Of a stretch of DNA of 64,000 bases, positions 10,936 through 21,427 are shown in pieces. The notes under the pieces are model-generated. The model saw only the letters and a program-made list of their open reading frames with translations, ran no database searches and was not told where the DNA came from. The first letter of the stretch is position 1. Each line of letters opens with the position of its first letter. This DNA is from Gnetum montanum (taxonomy: Eukaryota > Streptophyta > Gnetopsida > Gnetales > Gnetaceae). The DNA is taken from the NCBI GenBank assembly GCA_015680685.1, contig MNCI01009412.1, positions 468,588 through 532,587 on the forward strand, read 5' to 3'. The position numbers and the translations under genes were made by a program.

Positions 10936-11586
10936 CTATTTATTGAGTTGCCTCTTGATCTTTTGTAGCTTAACATGTGGGGTTGGGCATGTGGGTATGA
11001 TTTTATACTCACCCTCCCCTTCATCAGTAACATCAAAGGATAGTTCTGACCAGGAGACATCAGTAGGAATGGCTCCTATGTTTGCGTCTTCTTGTATTTT
11101 TTCAATCTTAATAGGGTTGTAAGTTAACGTTGGGTTCATGTCTTGATGTATGTTCACAGTTTCTTGCTTAAGCTTAATGAACTCAATTTCCAATTCTTGA
11201 CTTATCTCAGGATGTGGGAAAGTGATCAGTATAGTTGTATCCCCATGTATGATGATCTCACCACACTTGTAAGGTAGGTGAATCTCCTAATGGATTCGTG
11301 AGGATACAGCTTTAAGTTGGACTAGCCAAGGACATCCTAGAATCAGATTGAACCCTGGCATTTCATCAACAACTACGAATTCAGCTGATGTGGGGAATTT
11401 ATCCCCGACTATGAAATCTAAGGTAACCATACTCTTTACCCCAACGTAGGAACCACTAAAGGATTTTAGGAAAGAAGTTGTCGTGGGTTGTATTTGTTTA
11501 GTAAGTTCCAATTTTTTGATGATAGGAAAAGGTATTACATTTGTTGCCACACCGTCATCGAACACTACTTCACCCCTATCAATCAT
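10936..11586 (-). pseudogene. Element A aspartic protease and C-terminal tail
   Basis: Retropepsin-like protease that would cut the Gag-Pol polyprotein. From 11586: the active-site region VVFDDGVATNVIPF with the catalytic triad at 11551-11559 read as Asp-Asp-Gly instead of the usual Asp-Ser/Thr-Gly, then TLDFIVGDKFP, and FNLILGCPWL, the second conserved block of this protease. A stop at 11287 is followed in frame by a tail (EIHLPYKCGEIIIHGD, then to 10936 with EYKIIPTCPTPHVKLQKIKR). The same tail occurs in Elements B and D. The frame stops just before the 27-bp array, so the protease end is not fused to RT. The gag tail MIDRGEV runs directly into the protease through a deletion of about 960 bases relative to Element B. 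Confidence 0.8.
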
Positions 11587-13038
11587 GTGTTGTATATCCT
11601 ATTTCAAGGTGAAACAGTAATCAATTCCATGATCGGGTCATTGATGATACTCGTAAAACCTATCCAACCTAAAACCTCTTGGGATGGGCGATTCATTAGC
11701 TGTTGCTAAGGCTAGATTTTTGGCTTGCTCATAGAACCTATCATGTTTTTGAGATGCTATAGGAGACATTTGTTTATGTTTAATTATCCTGGCCTTTAGA
11801 AGCTGATTGAGCAACTGTGAAGGTTTCATGGGCAAGGTTGTGTATTAGGCGGGGTCTTTTCTTTCGAATGTACAAGCATGACCCATGTTGCTATCCTATT
11901 TGAGGAAGTTTTAGGTGTAGACGTAGGTGTATTTCTTTCATAGCCGTTTGAGATAGCAAGTTGTTTTCCTTTTTATCCTAGATGGCTAGGTCGAATGGAC
12001 TCAGCCACTATTGCTACCGTCGTCTTGGATTTATCTTTCTTGGTATGTTGGATCCTAAAGGTCGAGCAGGTTAGGTCATTTCTTATTTGTGTAGCCTCTT
12101 CTATGTCTTTAATTTGCACAAATGCTTGGCTCAAGGTATTGGATTTTAAATACTAAATTTTTTATTTAATAAAGTCATTTGTGGCCGCATTAAGAATGGT
12201 AAGTAGATACGTCTCAGGTATGGGCTTGTGAAGTTCATTCAGGGCAGTAGTCTAGCTTTGGATAAATTTCCATGATGGCTCTAATGGTGCTTGTTTAATT
12301 TGAATCGGGTTATCTAACGTGGCTTCAGGTTTCAGATTGTATTTGAAACAGGTAAAAAACTGATGCAACAAGTCTTCTAGAGAAGATATGGAGCTACAGG
12401 GTAAAGCTTGGTACCAGTCTAGGGCTTTCCTAGTTAAGGACATAGCAAACACACATAGAATTACATGAGGCTATGCCTGAAGCAATAGACATTCTATTTA
12501 GAATGTTACTAGGTGAGCATTCGAGTCTCCCTCTCCATTGTACTTAGTTAGCTGAGGTAACAAAACTTCCTTTGACAAGGTTAGCGGTGGAACTGAGGGG
12601 TCAATTGGATCATCTTAGTAGAAGTCTAGTACCTTGACTTCCTCAGTGCTCACAATTTTAAGATGTTTTAATTCTTCTACTAATGTGTGCATCATTTTCT
12701 TCGTATCTACACACTCTTGAGCAGTGGGTAGATCGACAATTTGGGATGAATTCGCAACCTCCTTTGTGGATAAGTTCATAGTCTCATTTTGCTTCCTTTT
12801 CTACACCATTCATGGGTAAGTTACCTTGGATCTTAACATAGATGAAGTTATATTATTCAGCTGTGAGATTTGCATAAGTAGGATCCTTGCCCTGTAGCCT
12901 TAGTGACTAGCATGTAGGGCCTTGGGAGTTTATCTATTCAATGATGGTTATGGATTCGGTAGTAGTCACAGGGTTCGAGGTTTTAGCCCCAAAGCTAGAG
13001 GTCGGCAGTGTCACTGGGTTAACTTGGAAAGATTCCAT
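11587..13038 (-). pseudogene. Element A gag (capsid) remnant
   Basis: A plausible start is the ATG at 13038 (MESFQVNPVTLPTSS). The N-terminal part holds DPTYANLTAE-YNF, matched in Element D by NPTHANITKEYYNF. The retrotransposon gag core is read at 12452-12252: MSLTRKALDWYQALP, then DLLHQFFTCFKYNLKPEA, the typical 'A--WY--L----I-S--DL---F---F' pattern. The C-terminal part at 11835-11590 has MKPSQLLNQLLKARII and FRLDRFYEYH---DHGIDYC, a degenerate Cys/His zinc-knuckle-like block followed by DIQHMIDRGEV. Gag would form the virus-like particle and bind RNA. Several stops and shifts interrupt it. Same strand and phase logic as the protease behind it. Confidence 0.75.
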
Positions 13039-13083
13039 GATGCATGTGAGAAAACTAGGCTAGATGAGTAAAATTATGAGCAA

Positions 13084-13310
13084 TTGCAGTGTGACCAGCA
13101 TGAACCAACTATAGTGTGACCAAACTATAGCATGACCAAACTACAACGTGACCAGTGTGACCAAACTACAACGTGACCAGCATGACCAAACTATAGCATG
13201 ACTAGCATGACCAAACTACAGCATGACTAGTGTGACCCAACTACAATGTGACCAGCATGACCCAACTACAATGTGACCAGCATGACCAGCGTGACCAAAC
13301 TATAGCAAAA
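13084..13310. repeat. GTGACC/CATGACC short tandem array in the gag leader
   Basis: About eight degenerate units of near 30 bases built from 'cagcatgaccaaactacaac' and variants, all with (C/G)(A/G)TGACC. It lies between the primer-binding site and the gag start on the minus element. GTGAC words also dominate the LTR and the antisense upstream region, so the family seems to amplify this word in several places. Confidence 0.85.
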
Positions 13311-13404
13311 ATTGTAGCATGAGAACTATACTAAAAACTACAGTGTGACAACTGTGACAGGGAGATTCACAAGGACTGGTTGAATAGAAAACAAGTAAGG
13401 AAAG

Positions 13405-13422
13405 CACTCCTTCTAGTGCCAA
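13405..13422 (-). other. Element A primer-binding site (candidate)
   Basis: On minus it reads TTGGCACTAGAAGGAGTG, starting six bases inside the LTR end CAGTACA. TGG at the start would pair with the CCA end of a tRNA. Elements Z and B have TTGGTGCTAGAAGGAGG and TTGGTACTAGAAGGAGG in the same place, which supports the call. I do not recognise the tRNA. Confidence 0.65.
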
Positions 13423-13853
13423 TTTACTGTACTGACCTAAATCGTCAGTGTAAGGCTGGAAGAAAAACAAACATCGAAAGATTGTTGGGCAGACACAACT
13501 GACCCTGCCTTGGCCTGAGGGCAAGCTAGAAAAGTAAACGAAGGTAGAGTACCTTGGATGATCTGCACGCAAATCAACCAAGGACTTCCCTGAGCATAAA
13601 TTACAACTTGCGCTGGGGTTATCCTAACTAATGTTTTAAAATGTAAACATCAAGTATGAAATGTAAACAAAAATGCATGCAGAAACTAGTATAGTAATCA
13701 AAATGTAAACAAAACATAAACTGGATGTAAAACAGAGTAAAAAAAATAATGGTTGGCAAAGTGAACTATATTGAATTTCTTAGAAAAGATGTGCACCGGT
13801 CAAAGCATAGCTGCATGTGTGGATGGTAGGTCAAGCATCAAGCCCCAGGGAGA

Positions 13854-13876
13854 CGTGATGTGATGTGATGTGATGT
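13854..13876. repeat. (GTGAT)n microsatellite
   Basis: Four tandem copies of GTGAT inside the transcribed part of the Element A LTR. Confidence 0.9.
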
Positions 13877-13997
13877 ATTTCAGAAGTGCTTGGATGCTAG
13901 AAGTCAGAGTGTGCCGAGCGTCCAAGGATTGCTGGTCTGAGATTCCTAAGCCATTTAACTCAAAAATGACCAACCCTGTTTATGTAAATTGATAGGA

Positions 13998-14006
13998 TAT
14001 TTATAG
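13998..14006 (-). promoter_or_regulatory. TATA box of Element A LTR
   Basis: On minus CTATAAATA, in the context GCCCTATAAATATCC. The minus LTR at 34708-36345 has CCTATAAATACCC and Element B's LTR has CATATAAATACCC in equivalent places, which supports its role as the U3 core promoter. Confidence 0.7.
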
Positions 14007-15206
14007 GGCTTGGCTGGGCTTGGGTGCGGAATTCGAGAATGGAATCAATGGTTGGGAGATGAGAGGAAAGCGGATCAAGTGACACATGTCCAATGGACAA
14101 CTGTGCGTGACTTGGACATGTGTTGGCAAGCTACATTCTTGACTAGGTTCACTATATTTTACAACATGAGGATCACTCAAGCCCATGGAAATACATACAA
14201 TTTAGACTGTGAGGGCCTAAGAAGCCCACAAATGAAGATTTACAACGAAATGACTAAGTTATAGTAAATGAAATTTGTTTTGGCTTGCTTGAGACTTCTA
14301 GATCCTTGATTTGACCACTTTGACTGTTGTAGGATACCAATTCAGGTGTTTTCATGGCTTTTGAGGCATGTCTACTTGCACTCACACTGGGCATTTAGTA
14401 GCCACTCATGCTAGGTAGTCACGTTGGGTGTGTTCCCACCATGACCTTAGCCTAAGTGAAATAAAATGAAACATTTGACACCACATTTTGATCTTTGAAG
14501 CCTATTCCTTGAATGCAACTATTTCCTTGAACATGTCTAACCTTGAGAGTAATCTAAAATCTAAATTTGAATTTGAACGTGTCTGATTTGGAGCTATTTT
14601 GGACAGGTCACGTTGGACTCATGTTGCAGCATGACCTTCAGCGTGACCTAGGGAGAATGACACGTTTCACACTAATTTTTGAATTTCTGAAGCATGTTTC
14701 TTGGATGTAATAGTTGTATGCCTATCTTTGACCCTGCAAGCCAAAATTTGAGCCTAAATCTACCTTGTTCGGAGCCACTTTTGGCAAGTCACGCTAAACT
14801 CACACTACAACGTGACCTATAGCGTGACCTCAAAAACTTGCAATTTTGAGCTAAAATCTAGAATTTCTAAAGGCTAGTACCCATAGTTGTCAATAGTGGA
14901 CCTTGAGGATGACTTGCACCCTTGAAATCAAGTCATTTTTACTTAGTTTTGAGGCTCCAAAAGTTGGTCATGCTGGAGTTACGCGGTAGCATGACCTACA
15001 GCTTGACTCCCAAAAACCACTTAGAAATGATTATTTTTAACCTAGTTTTGACACTGTGTGAAGTTGCTCATGCTAAGGGTGAGCAAGCTACCTTGGGCAA
15101 GCTAGGTGTGAGCTCCTTTTCTTAGCCAAATTTTTCCTCCCAAAACTTCGAAAGGGCTTGAGTCGTTCTCATTTTAAAGTGTGAGAACAAAATTAGTGGT
15201 GTTTCA

Positions 15207-16263
15207 AAAGTGTTGTTGCTTCCTCAAAGAAGGCAGATGACTATGACTAGTGTGGAACAAAAGTGGAGGTAGGATATTGGGCAAAGGCATAAAATGGAAC
15301 ATCACTATCTGAATGGGACTCAAACTCCTCCTACCCATCCTATAGGGGTTCATCATAGTTTGATGTCTCATCTTTCTCTTTCGACTCACTTACCCTAATG
15401 AGTTGGTCTAATAGCCACCTAAAGGTATTAGTGAGTGGGATGAATGCATTTGAGGTAGGAAGGAACTCCTTCCCATTTCAATGAATGATTTTGAAGTTGT
15501 GCTTTACTTTTATTTCTTGGTGGTCTAAGGATAGGCCTACCTGAAGCATTGTGCAAAGGAAGTTGTATCTTCCATTATCCAATGCCTTGTATTCAGGTGA
15601 TTGGTTATGTAATATGAGTGGCTATCATTGTGATCATACAAGACTAAGTGATTGCTCAATGTCTACCACTTATTGAATGGGACAAGCTGGCTCCATGCTC
15701 AAGATTGAGGTTGAAGTGTTTGCAAGATTCATGTTGTTGTTTAGAAAAAAACATAAGAAAAGAAAGCATTGACAGAAAATGCTTAAATGTAAAAAAAACA
15801 TTGAAAAAATAGCTAAGTAAGAAAAATGTGAAAAAAAGGCAAGAAATGAAAAACTCTAGAAATGCTATCAAAAAGTGACTAACTCTAACAGTATGCTTGT
15901 TATGCTCTAAAGGATTGTTATGCTCTCTAGAGCACTCAGAGCTTAACACAATGGACACAGTTGGGTTTTTCATCGTATGGGATTCCAGGGAAATCAAAAA
16001 CTAGGATCAATGTACACCACTTGAAACATAGACAACTCCTACACTAGCCTATTATTCATTTATTGTCATGGTAGGTCCATAGTGGTGTTATGTCTACACT
16101 AGCTTACCACTAGTAACAGAGGTTGAGAAAGCACGTGAGACTACCCTTAAACACAAAATCAACGGAAGTTCCTCCTTCTAGCACCAAAAACCTGTGACAT
16201 CTAAAAACATCGGTGGTTGAAACATCAAGAGGTTAGTAGGCATACAGCCTAACCCCAAATTCA
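15207..16263 (-). mobile_element. Element Z: leftover 5' leader of a further minus-strand copy
   Basis: On minus, 16263-16193 matches the last 70 bases of Element B's 5' LTR (compare GTTAGGCTGTATGCCTACTA with the stretch near 18085), followed by a primer-binding site and then 1 kb matching the leader and gag beginning of Element B at 18135-19100 in reverse orientation. For example TTTGAGTCCCATTCAGATAG here corresponds to TTTGAGTTTTATTCTAATAG near 19020. It stops exactly where the Element A LTR begins (15206) and where Element B's LTR begins (16264). It is therefore a sliver left between two other insertions. A minus frame at 15656-15997 shows nothing recognisable. Confidence 0.65.
16171..16190 (-). 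other. Element Z primer-binding site (candidate)
   Basis: On minus TTTTTGGTGCTAGAAGGAGG, two bases after the LTR end GATGTCACA. It matches the Element B site at 18136-18155 except for one base. Confidence 0.65.
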
Positions 16264-18134
16264 TGCTAAAATACCACAAATTTTGGGCTTCTATACTTCC
16301 ATGGTAGATTTTTCTAAGTGTCAAAACTTGGGAAAAACTTTTCTAAGTCTAGTGTCATGTTGTGCACTATAGACAATGTAGCATACTAGAAGTCTTGGTT
16401 TTTTGCAAACTCTTTCTAAGTTTGCCTATTATGCTTCATAGCACAACTAGTGTAGCACATACTTCCATGACCAATCTGCACAAATTTCAAGCTAGAAGTA
16501 GTCAAGGATCACTTGGGATGAACCAAATAATTTGGCAAATTTTCTATCTCCTAGACTATTAAGCTTGCTACACTCTTTAGCTTACCTAGCTTAACACATG
16601 TCCCAATTGCCAGACCACCCAAGTACTAGGCTAGAGGTTGTAAAAAGTGCTTAGGATGGATGAAATAGTTTGGAAAATTTTCTATCTTTCGGGCCTATCG
16701 TGCTCTGCTATGCTACATAGCATAGCCAGCATGACACAGGTTTTAGGGCCAAATTTTTCTAAGTGTTGAACATAAATCCATCAAGCTATCTAGACATGGA
16801 AGATGCATTTGGCAATTTTCTAACTTCTGAGGTTGCTTGTCCTACTACAACCTAGAGTGTGGTCAGCGTGCCATGAAGAAACATTGCAAATTTTGGTAGA
16901 ATTCATCAAATTACTTGTGCTATATTGCATAGCGTAGACAGCATGACAAGTCAAAATCTACAAAACTTTTCTAACTGTTCACACTATGCTCTATCATGCT
17001 ATGTAGCATAGACAACATGACACTTGGGAAATGCCTCCAAATACCTTTAGAAGCTTCCAAAACTCAATGTTGACCTTTATTTTAGCCCCAACATCCTTCT
17101 GATGACCAATATTAGCAATTTTCTTTGCTTTTTCACCTCCCATTGATCCGAAAAATTGTTCCTATACTTGACCCTACTTGAAAGAGGGGAAAGACATAGT
17201 CTCACAGCATAGACTCCAAGTTGCATTTTTTTTGGCATTGTTTATGGGTACATGGAAGTCTCTCAGACTCTGGCACATGTAGTCTAGGTGGTGTGGTCAT
17301 AGTTTGGCAATTTCTAAGTTTTCATTCCTATCCTATAGAGTGTTACACTTTGAACTTAACACTCAGAGCTTGACATTTTGAGCGTAACATTTTAGTGTGA
17401 CTTGTCCATTCCCATGTTTTGTGGGACCTAGGCCACATCTCACATTAACCCTAGCCATATAAATACCCCGATAATCAACATTTTAGAGGTTGATCAGAAA
17501 ATCATTTTAAGAATCAAGCATTAGAGCACTCTTAGCATCTTCATCACTCTTGCACTTGAGCACCTCAGCTTGACACCTGGTTGAGTATCGTGACATAGTC
17601 TTTCTTGCACCTGCATAGTGTAATGACTACAAACCCAAGAAGTCCAACCTCCTTTGTAGGTATCGGCACCACATCCACAACATCCCAGAGGTTGTGACTA
17701 CACTTCTACACTATCACTATGCCTATCTAATGCTACGTACCAACTTCAAACATTATTCAATTAAAAGTTGCATGCCCCAATCTTTGGGTGGTGCATTTCT
17801 CCATGCTCAAATTATGGTTCTATATTCTCAACATTTGTTTCAAATTTCTTAGTATTTACTTTTGTGCTTTCTTCAACTGTCAATACATATTCACATATTC
17901 ATGTTATGTTATGTTCTGTTCTTGATCGTTGTCCTGACTCCCGCATGAAGCTCACTAAAAACCCTATTTAAAAATGGTTATTGTTACACTATGTAAGTCC
18001 TTGTCTAATAGACTAGACCATTTAGGATATCTTATTTTTGTTTCTCTTAGCACGACCCTCACATGGATACAGGGTTAGGCTATATGCTCGTGGACCTATC
18101 AATGTTCCAACCACTGATGTTCTCAGATGTCACA
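16264..18134 (+). repeat. Element B 5' LTR
   Basis: About 1.87 kb from TGCTAAAATACCACAAA to GATGTCACA. U3 (16264-17450) contains repeated palindromic words such as GCTATGCTACATAGCATAGC and CATGCTATGTAGCATAGACA. TATA box at 17458-17465, then a 600-base transcribed region. The first 1,263 bases pair with the 3' LTR at 33420-34707. The last 230 bases are known in this window only here, in Element Z (part) and by weaker match in Element C. Confidence 0.8.
17458..17465 (+). promoter_or_regulatory. TATA box of Element B 5' LTR
   Basis: TATAAATA in CATATAAATACCCCG, aligned with CTCTAAATACCTCA in the 3' LTR (near 34640) where the box is mutated. Confidence 0.7.
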
Positions 18135-18135
18135 C

Positions 18136-18155
18136 TTTTTGGTACTAGAAGGAGG
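18136..18155 (+). other. Element B primer-binding site (candidate)
   Basis: TTTTTGGTACTAGAAGGAGG right behind the LTR end. The core TGG-(T/C)(G/A)CTAGAAGGAG is shared with Elements A and Z and, degenerated, with D at 58111-58130. Confidence 0.65.
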
Positions 18156-18599
18156 GCCTCTCACTCCTTTTGTATTCCATAGGTAGTCCCATGTGCTTTC
18201 TATACCCCCATCACTAGCAGCAAGCTAGCATAGACATAACACCCCTGTGGACCTACCATGGTAGTAGCTAGATCATAGGCTAGCGTAAGAGTTTTCTATG
18301 TTCCGGTTGGTTCAAATTGGTCCTAGTTAATGATTCCCCTGGAACCTTGTAGGATGGAAAGCCCAAATTTCCCATTGCATTAGGCTCTAAGTGTTTTGTA
18401 GAGTGTGACACCTTATGATCATAACAATCCCTTAGAGCGTGACAAGAATAACATCAGAGATAACCATTTTCTTAGCATTTCCAAACTTAGCCATTATGTC
18501 CTATTTCCTTTATAGTTTTCATACCTAGCCATATTATCTTAAATTTTTTGCACTTGAATGTTTTTTACAAGCATCTCCTTCTTCTCACATCCCTCTTAT

Positions 18600-20720
18600 G
18601 TAATGAAAATGAACCTAGTCAATACCTTAGTTGCTACCTTGAACTTGGAGTTAGCCCACCCGATGCAACACATGGTAGATGTTGAGAAACTACTTAGCCT
18701 AGTGTGGCCACAACAGTAGTCTCTTAGACTGCAACACTAATAGCCCAAACATGTAGTACTTGATGATGAATGGTACAACCTTTTGTGTGTAAAGATTCAA
18801 GTGAGCCTACCATTACACCACCAAGAAATGGAAGAAAAGCATGGTTTTGAAATTATTCACTAAAACATGAGGGAGTTCCATCCTACCCCTAGCATGGTCA
18901 TACCACTCATTGAATCTTTCAAATGGATTTTGGACCAACATATTAGTATGAGTGGGCCAAAAGAGCAGGACTTGGTATCCAACTATGATGAACCCCTATA
19001 AAATGGGTACGAGGATTTTGAGTTTTATTCTAATAGTGGCATCCCGCTCTACATCTCAGCCTCATAGTCTGCCTCTATATTTTTGCTACACTAGTCACAA
19101 TCTTCTACTTCCTTTGAGCCAGCTATGACACTTTGGTAGCCTAAAACTTTGTCAGTGGTAGCTAGCCACCTGGTCTTGCCTATGCAATAAAATGCATGAC
19201 CTGCTACTTCTTTTCCCTTTTCCATTTCCTCATAGTCTATTTAGCCTTCGTAGCTAGCATCTATCACACCAACACTATGATATGTGCACCCTACCCATAT
19301 CACAGCCACACACAAGTTACTTTTCCATCATTCTAACCATATCAGTCCCACCACCAACAATAGCTTCAACCTTAATTACATGGTGGGCAATAACATCTTT
19401 ACCTGCTACTCAATTATCCCATATGCTATAGTACACGTAGTAGCAAATGTACCGAGTGTTACATATGATGGCACAACCTACTATAGGGTTGTGGGCTACT
19501 TGGATGGCACCACCAATGGAACCATCTACAACATCCCTGAGTCTAGACCAAGCATTCTAGCTTATCCAAACCCTCAATAAGGAGTTCAAGTGGCTTAAAG
19601 TAGCCAACTCAAAGATAGTCCATGTAACATATTTCTATTAGGATGATCCCATTTGCCCCATCGTTCCCTCACTCACATTGCCTCCTAGGGTCGAAATTCC
19701 CCAAGTCATGAAATAAAATGGTGAGGATGATCCAAATGCCCACTTAGTCACTTTCCATTCTGATTCCTTATTACTGCAAGTGTGACTACACATTGTTATC
19801 TATATCTTTTCCATGTCTTTGACTAGAAAATATTTCGATTAATATCACATGCTTCCTCAAGCATCCATTTCAACTCTAGAGGAGTTGCTAAGCTAGTTGA
19901 TAACTTTCTTCTAGTACAACTTGAAGCTAGAAGCCATGCTAGACCAGTTCATGAACATTAAGCAAGAAGTGCTATAACCAGTGCAAAAATTCATACAATG
20001 TTGGAGCACCTCTATAAATGAGATTTGTGAGCCAATCATTGAAACCCACCTACTAGCCATTTTTAAAGGTGTAGTAAATGATTTCATTAAATTAAAGCTA
20101 TACTATTTAGCCCCATGCTTTCTTAGCCAAGATTTTGCTCAAAGAAAGAGCATACAAGATGCAGTAGAGGCTAGTAAGGACTTGGCCTACATAGCTTACA
20201 AAAATGTGCATGCAAAGAGAGACAAGGAAAAGGAGAAATATGCAACAACCATTGTGGTGGCTGTGGCTGATGAAGACAAGCCCAATAACAACAATTAGGT
20301 GGCTAAGGCACCTAAGGCCTCAGCCAATACCAAGAAAACATTAGGTTTTAGCAATGCAGGAAATAACCAACCTGCATCATCAATGACCATGGGGCAAGCT
20401 CCCCCAAGGCTAAAATTTGAGTGCAAGGATCACTCAAAATACACTCCTTTGCCAGTCAAGCCATCAAAACTTTTGGATCAATTTCTTAGTGCTAGGTGCA
20501 TTCAACATAAGAAAATGTTAGAGGATGCTCACAAATGCCATGAGAGGTACTACTAGGTCCTCTAAGACCCCTCTACAACTATGCCCAATGAGCCTCTAGT
20601 ACCCAAAGATTTTAGACCAGATAGGTTTTACAACTACTATTAGTTGCATGGCCATGACATGGATTATTGCCTAGCACTAAAGGATGATATCCAATGAATG
20701 ATTGATCAAGGCAAGCTGGT
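18600..20720 (+). pseudogene. Element B gag (capsid and zinc-knuckle region)
   Basis: A leader runs from 18156. The gag frame is broken; recognisable parts start at 19388 (MVGNNIFTCYS) and 19700. The capsid core is at 19720-20300: DPNAHLVTFHSDSLLLQV, FSMSLTRKYFD-YHMLP, ISTLEELLS, NLKLEAMLDQFMNIKQEV, then ETHLLAIFKGVVNDFIKLKL and a basic tail ending in DEDKPNNNN. The C-terminal segment at 20299-20556 has PLPVKPSKLLDQFLSAR, and 20600-20718 gives FRPDRFYNYY--HGHDMDYCLAL and MIDQGKL, the degenerate Cys/His zinc-knuckle region. Element D matches all of these. It would build the particle and package RNA. Stops between blocks show it is inactive. Confidence 0.78.
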
Positions 20721-21427
20721 CCTTGATAAAAGTAATCTTTTCCAACCAGAGAACTAGTCGATGAATGTCTATAAGAATCCATTAAATGCTAGTAGTGTAG
20801 GATATATCATTAATGCTCTCAATGTTGATGATGATGATGAGCCAATACATGAACCATTTGTGGTCCGTGTGTCTTCCAATGATGTTGAAGCCTCAACATC
20901 AACTAGGCCATAGGCCCCCTTTGTCATCAAAGCACCACCTTGGGCACTTATGACACCCTTCATGGTTAGGGCTCCACAACACATTGTGATAACAACCTAG
21001 ACACATTTTGTCATAAGGTTGCCAAAATATGTGGACCCCAATCTCCCCAGGGTTTGGTGGTGGGGACTGCATCACAAGCTACCTACCCAAAGAAATGTGA
21101 TGCTAATTTGGCCAATAATATGGCTAGGGAATGCATTGAACTAGGTCCTCCTAAGCCTACCCCCTGTTAGCAGTTCCCATGGCCCCATCGTCTAAGGTCT
21201 CCAACACAAACATGCACATTCAACAAGTAACCATTGAAGCTCAAAGGCCCATTGCCCAACTAAAACCGAAGTCTCCTCCTTCTTGGGAAATCCATCTCTT
21301 AGGATGCATGGAGGAGATAAAGATCACCAAATAGCCTGATGGTGGAAAAGATTTTCTAGATGCACTCGCATAGGTCAAGTAGGCTTTAAAAGAAAAGAAC
21401 ACAAATTTCAGCCTATATGATCTAATT
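20721..21427 (+). pseudogene. Element B gag-protease linker
   Basis: About 700 bases continue the gag reading frame after the zinc-knuckle with stops: a segment with NALNVDDDDEPIHEPFVVRV and EASTSTRP (20815-20915), then MTPFMVRAPQHIV (20950-20990). Element D has a stretch of similar length here, while Element A lacks it entirely. No enzymatic motif is seen. It probably served as a spacer of the polyprotein. Confidence 0.55.

Larger units (their letters stand above)
1570..15206 (-). mobile_element. Element A: truncated Tat/Ogre-like Ty3/Gypsy LTR retrotransposon with antisense gene
   Basis: On minus the order is 5' LTR (15206-13428), primer-binding site, leader with a GTGACC array, gag, protease, 27-bp repeat array, antisense module, RT, RNase H. 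Pol order RT then RNase H, the absence of a chromodomain in related copies, and the second RNase H segment with the 'TNN(V)-(E/D)YE-L' motif place it in the non-chromodomain plant Gypsy group (Tat/Ogre-like). Homology to Element B stops near 1570, in the linker before the integrase zinc-binding domain, so the integrase and 3' LTR are missing. Many stops make it non-autonomous. A deletion of about 960 bases joins the gag zinc-finger tail to the protease. The left end abuts host-like DNA. Confidence 0.8.
13428..15206 (-). repeat. Element A 5' LTR
   Basis: On minus it starts TGAAACACCACTAATTTTG at 15206 and ends CAGTACA at 13428, about 1,780 bases. The start matches the LTR starts of Element C (TGAAACACCACCA at 45150) and of the minus LTR ending at 36345. 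U3 is rich in GTGACC and CATGACC words; a TATA box lies at 13998-14006. A plus-strand frame of 84 codons at 14010 and a minus frame at 14001 are inside the LTR and not genes. No partner 3' LTR is present because the element is cut off at 1570. Confidence 0.75.

Noticed and set aside
13854-13876. Direct repeats considered as a CRISPR array
   Set aside because: A (GTGAT)n microsatellite without spacers, in plant DNA. The 27-bp and 51-bp arrays also have no unique spacers.
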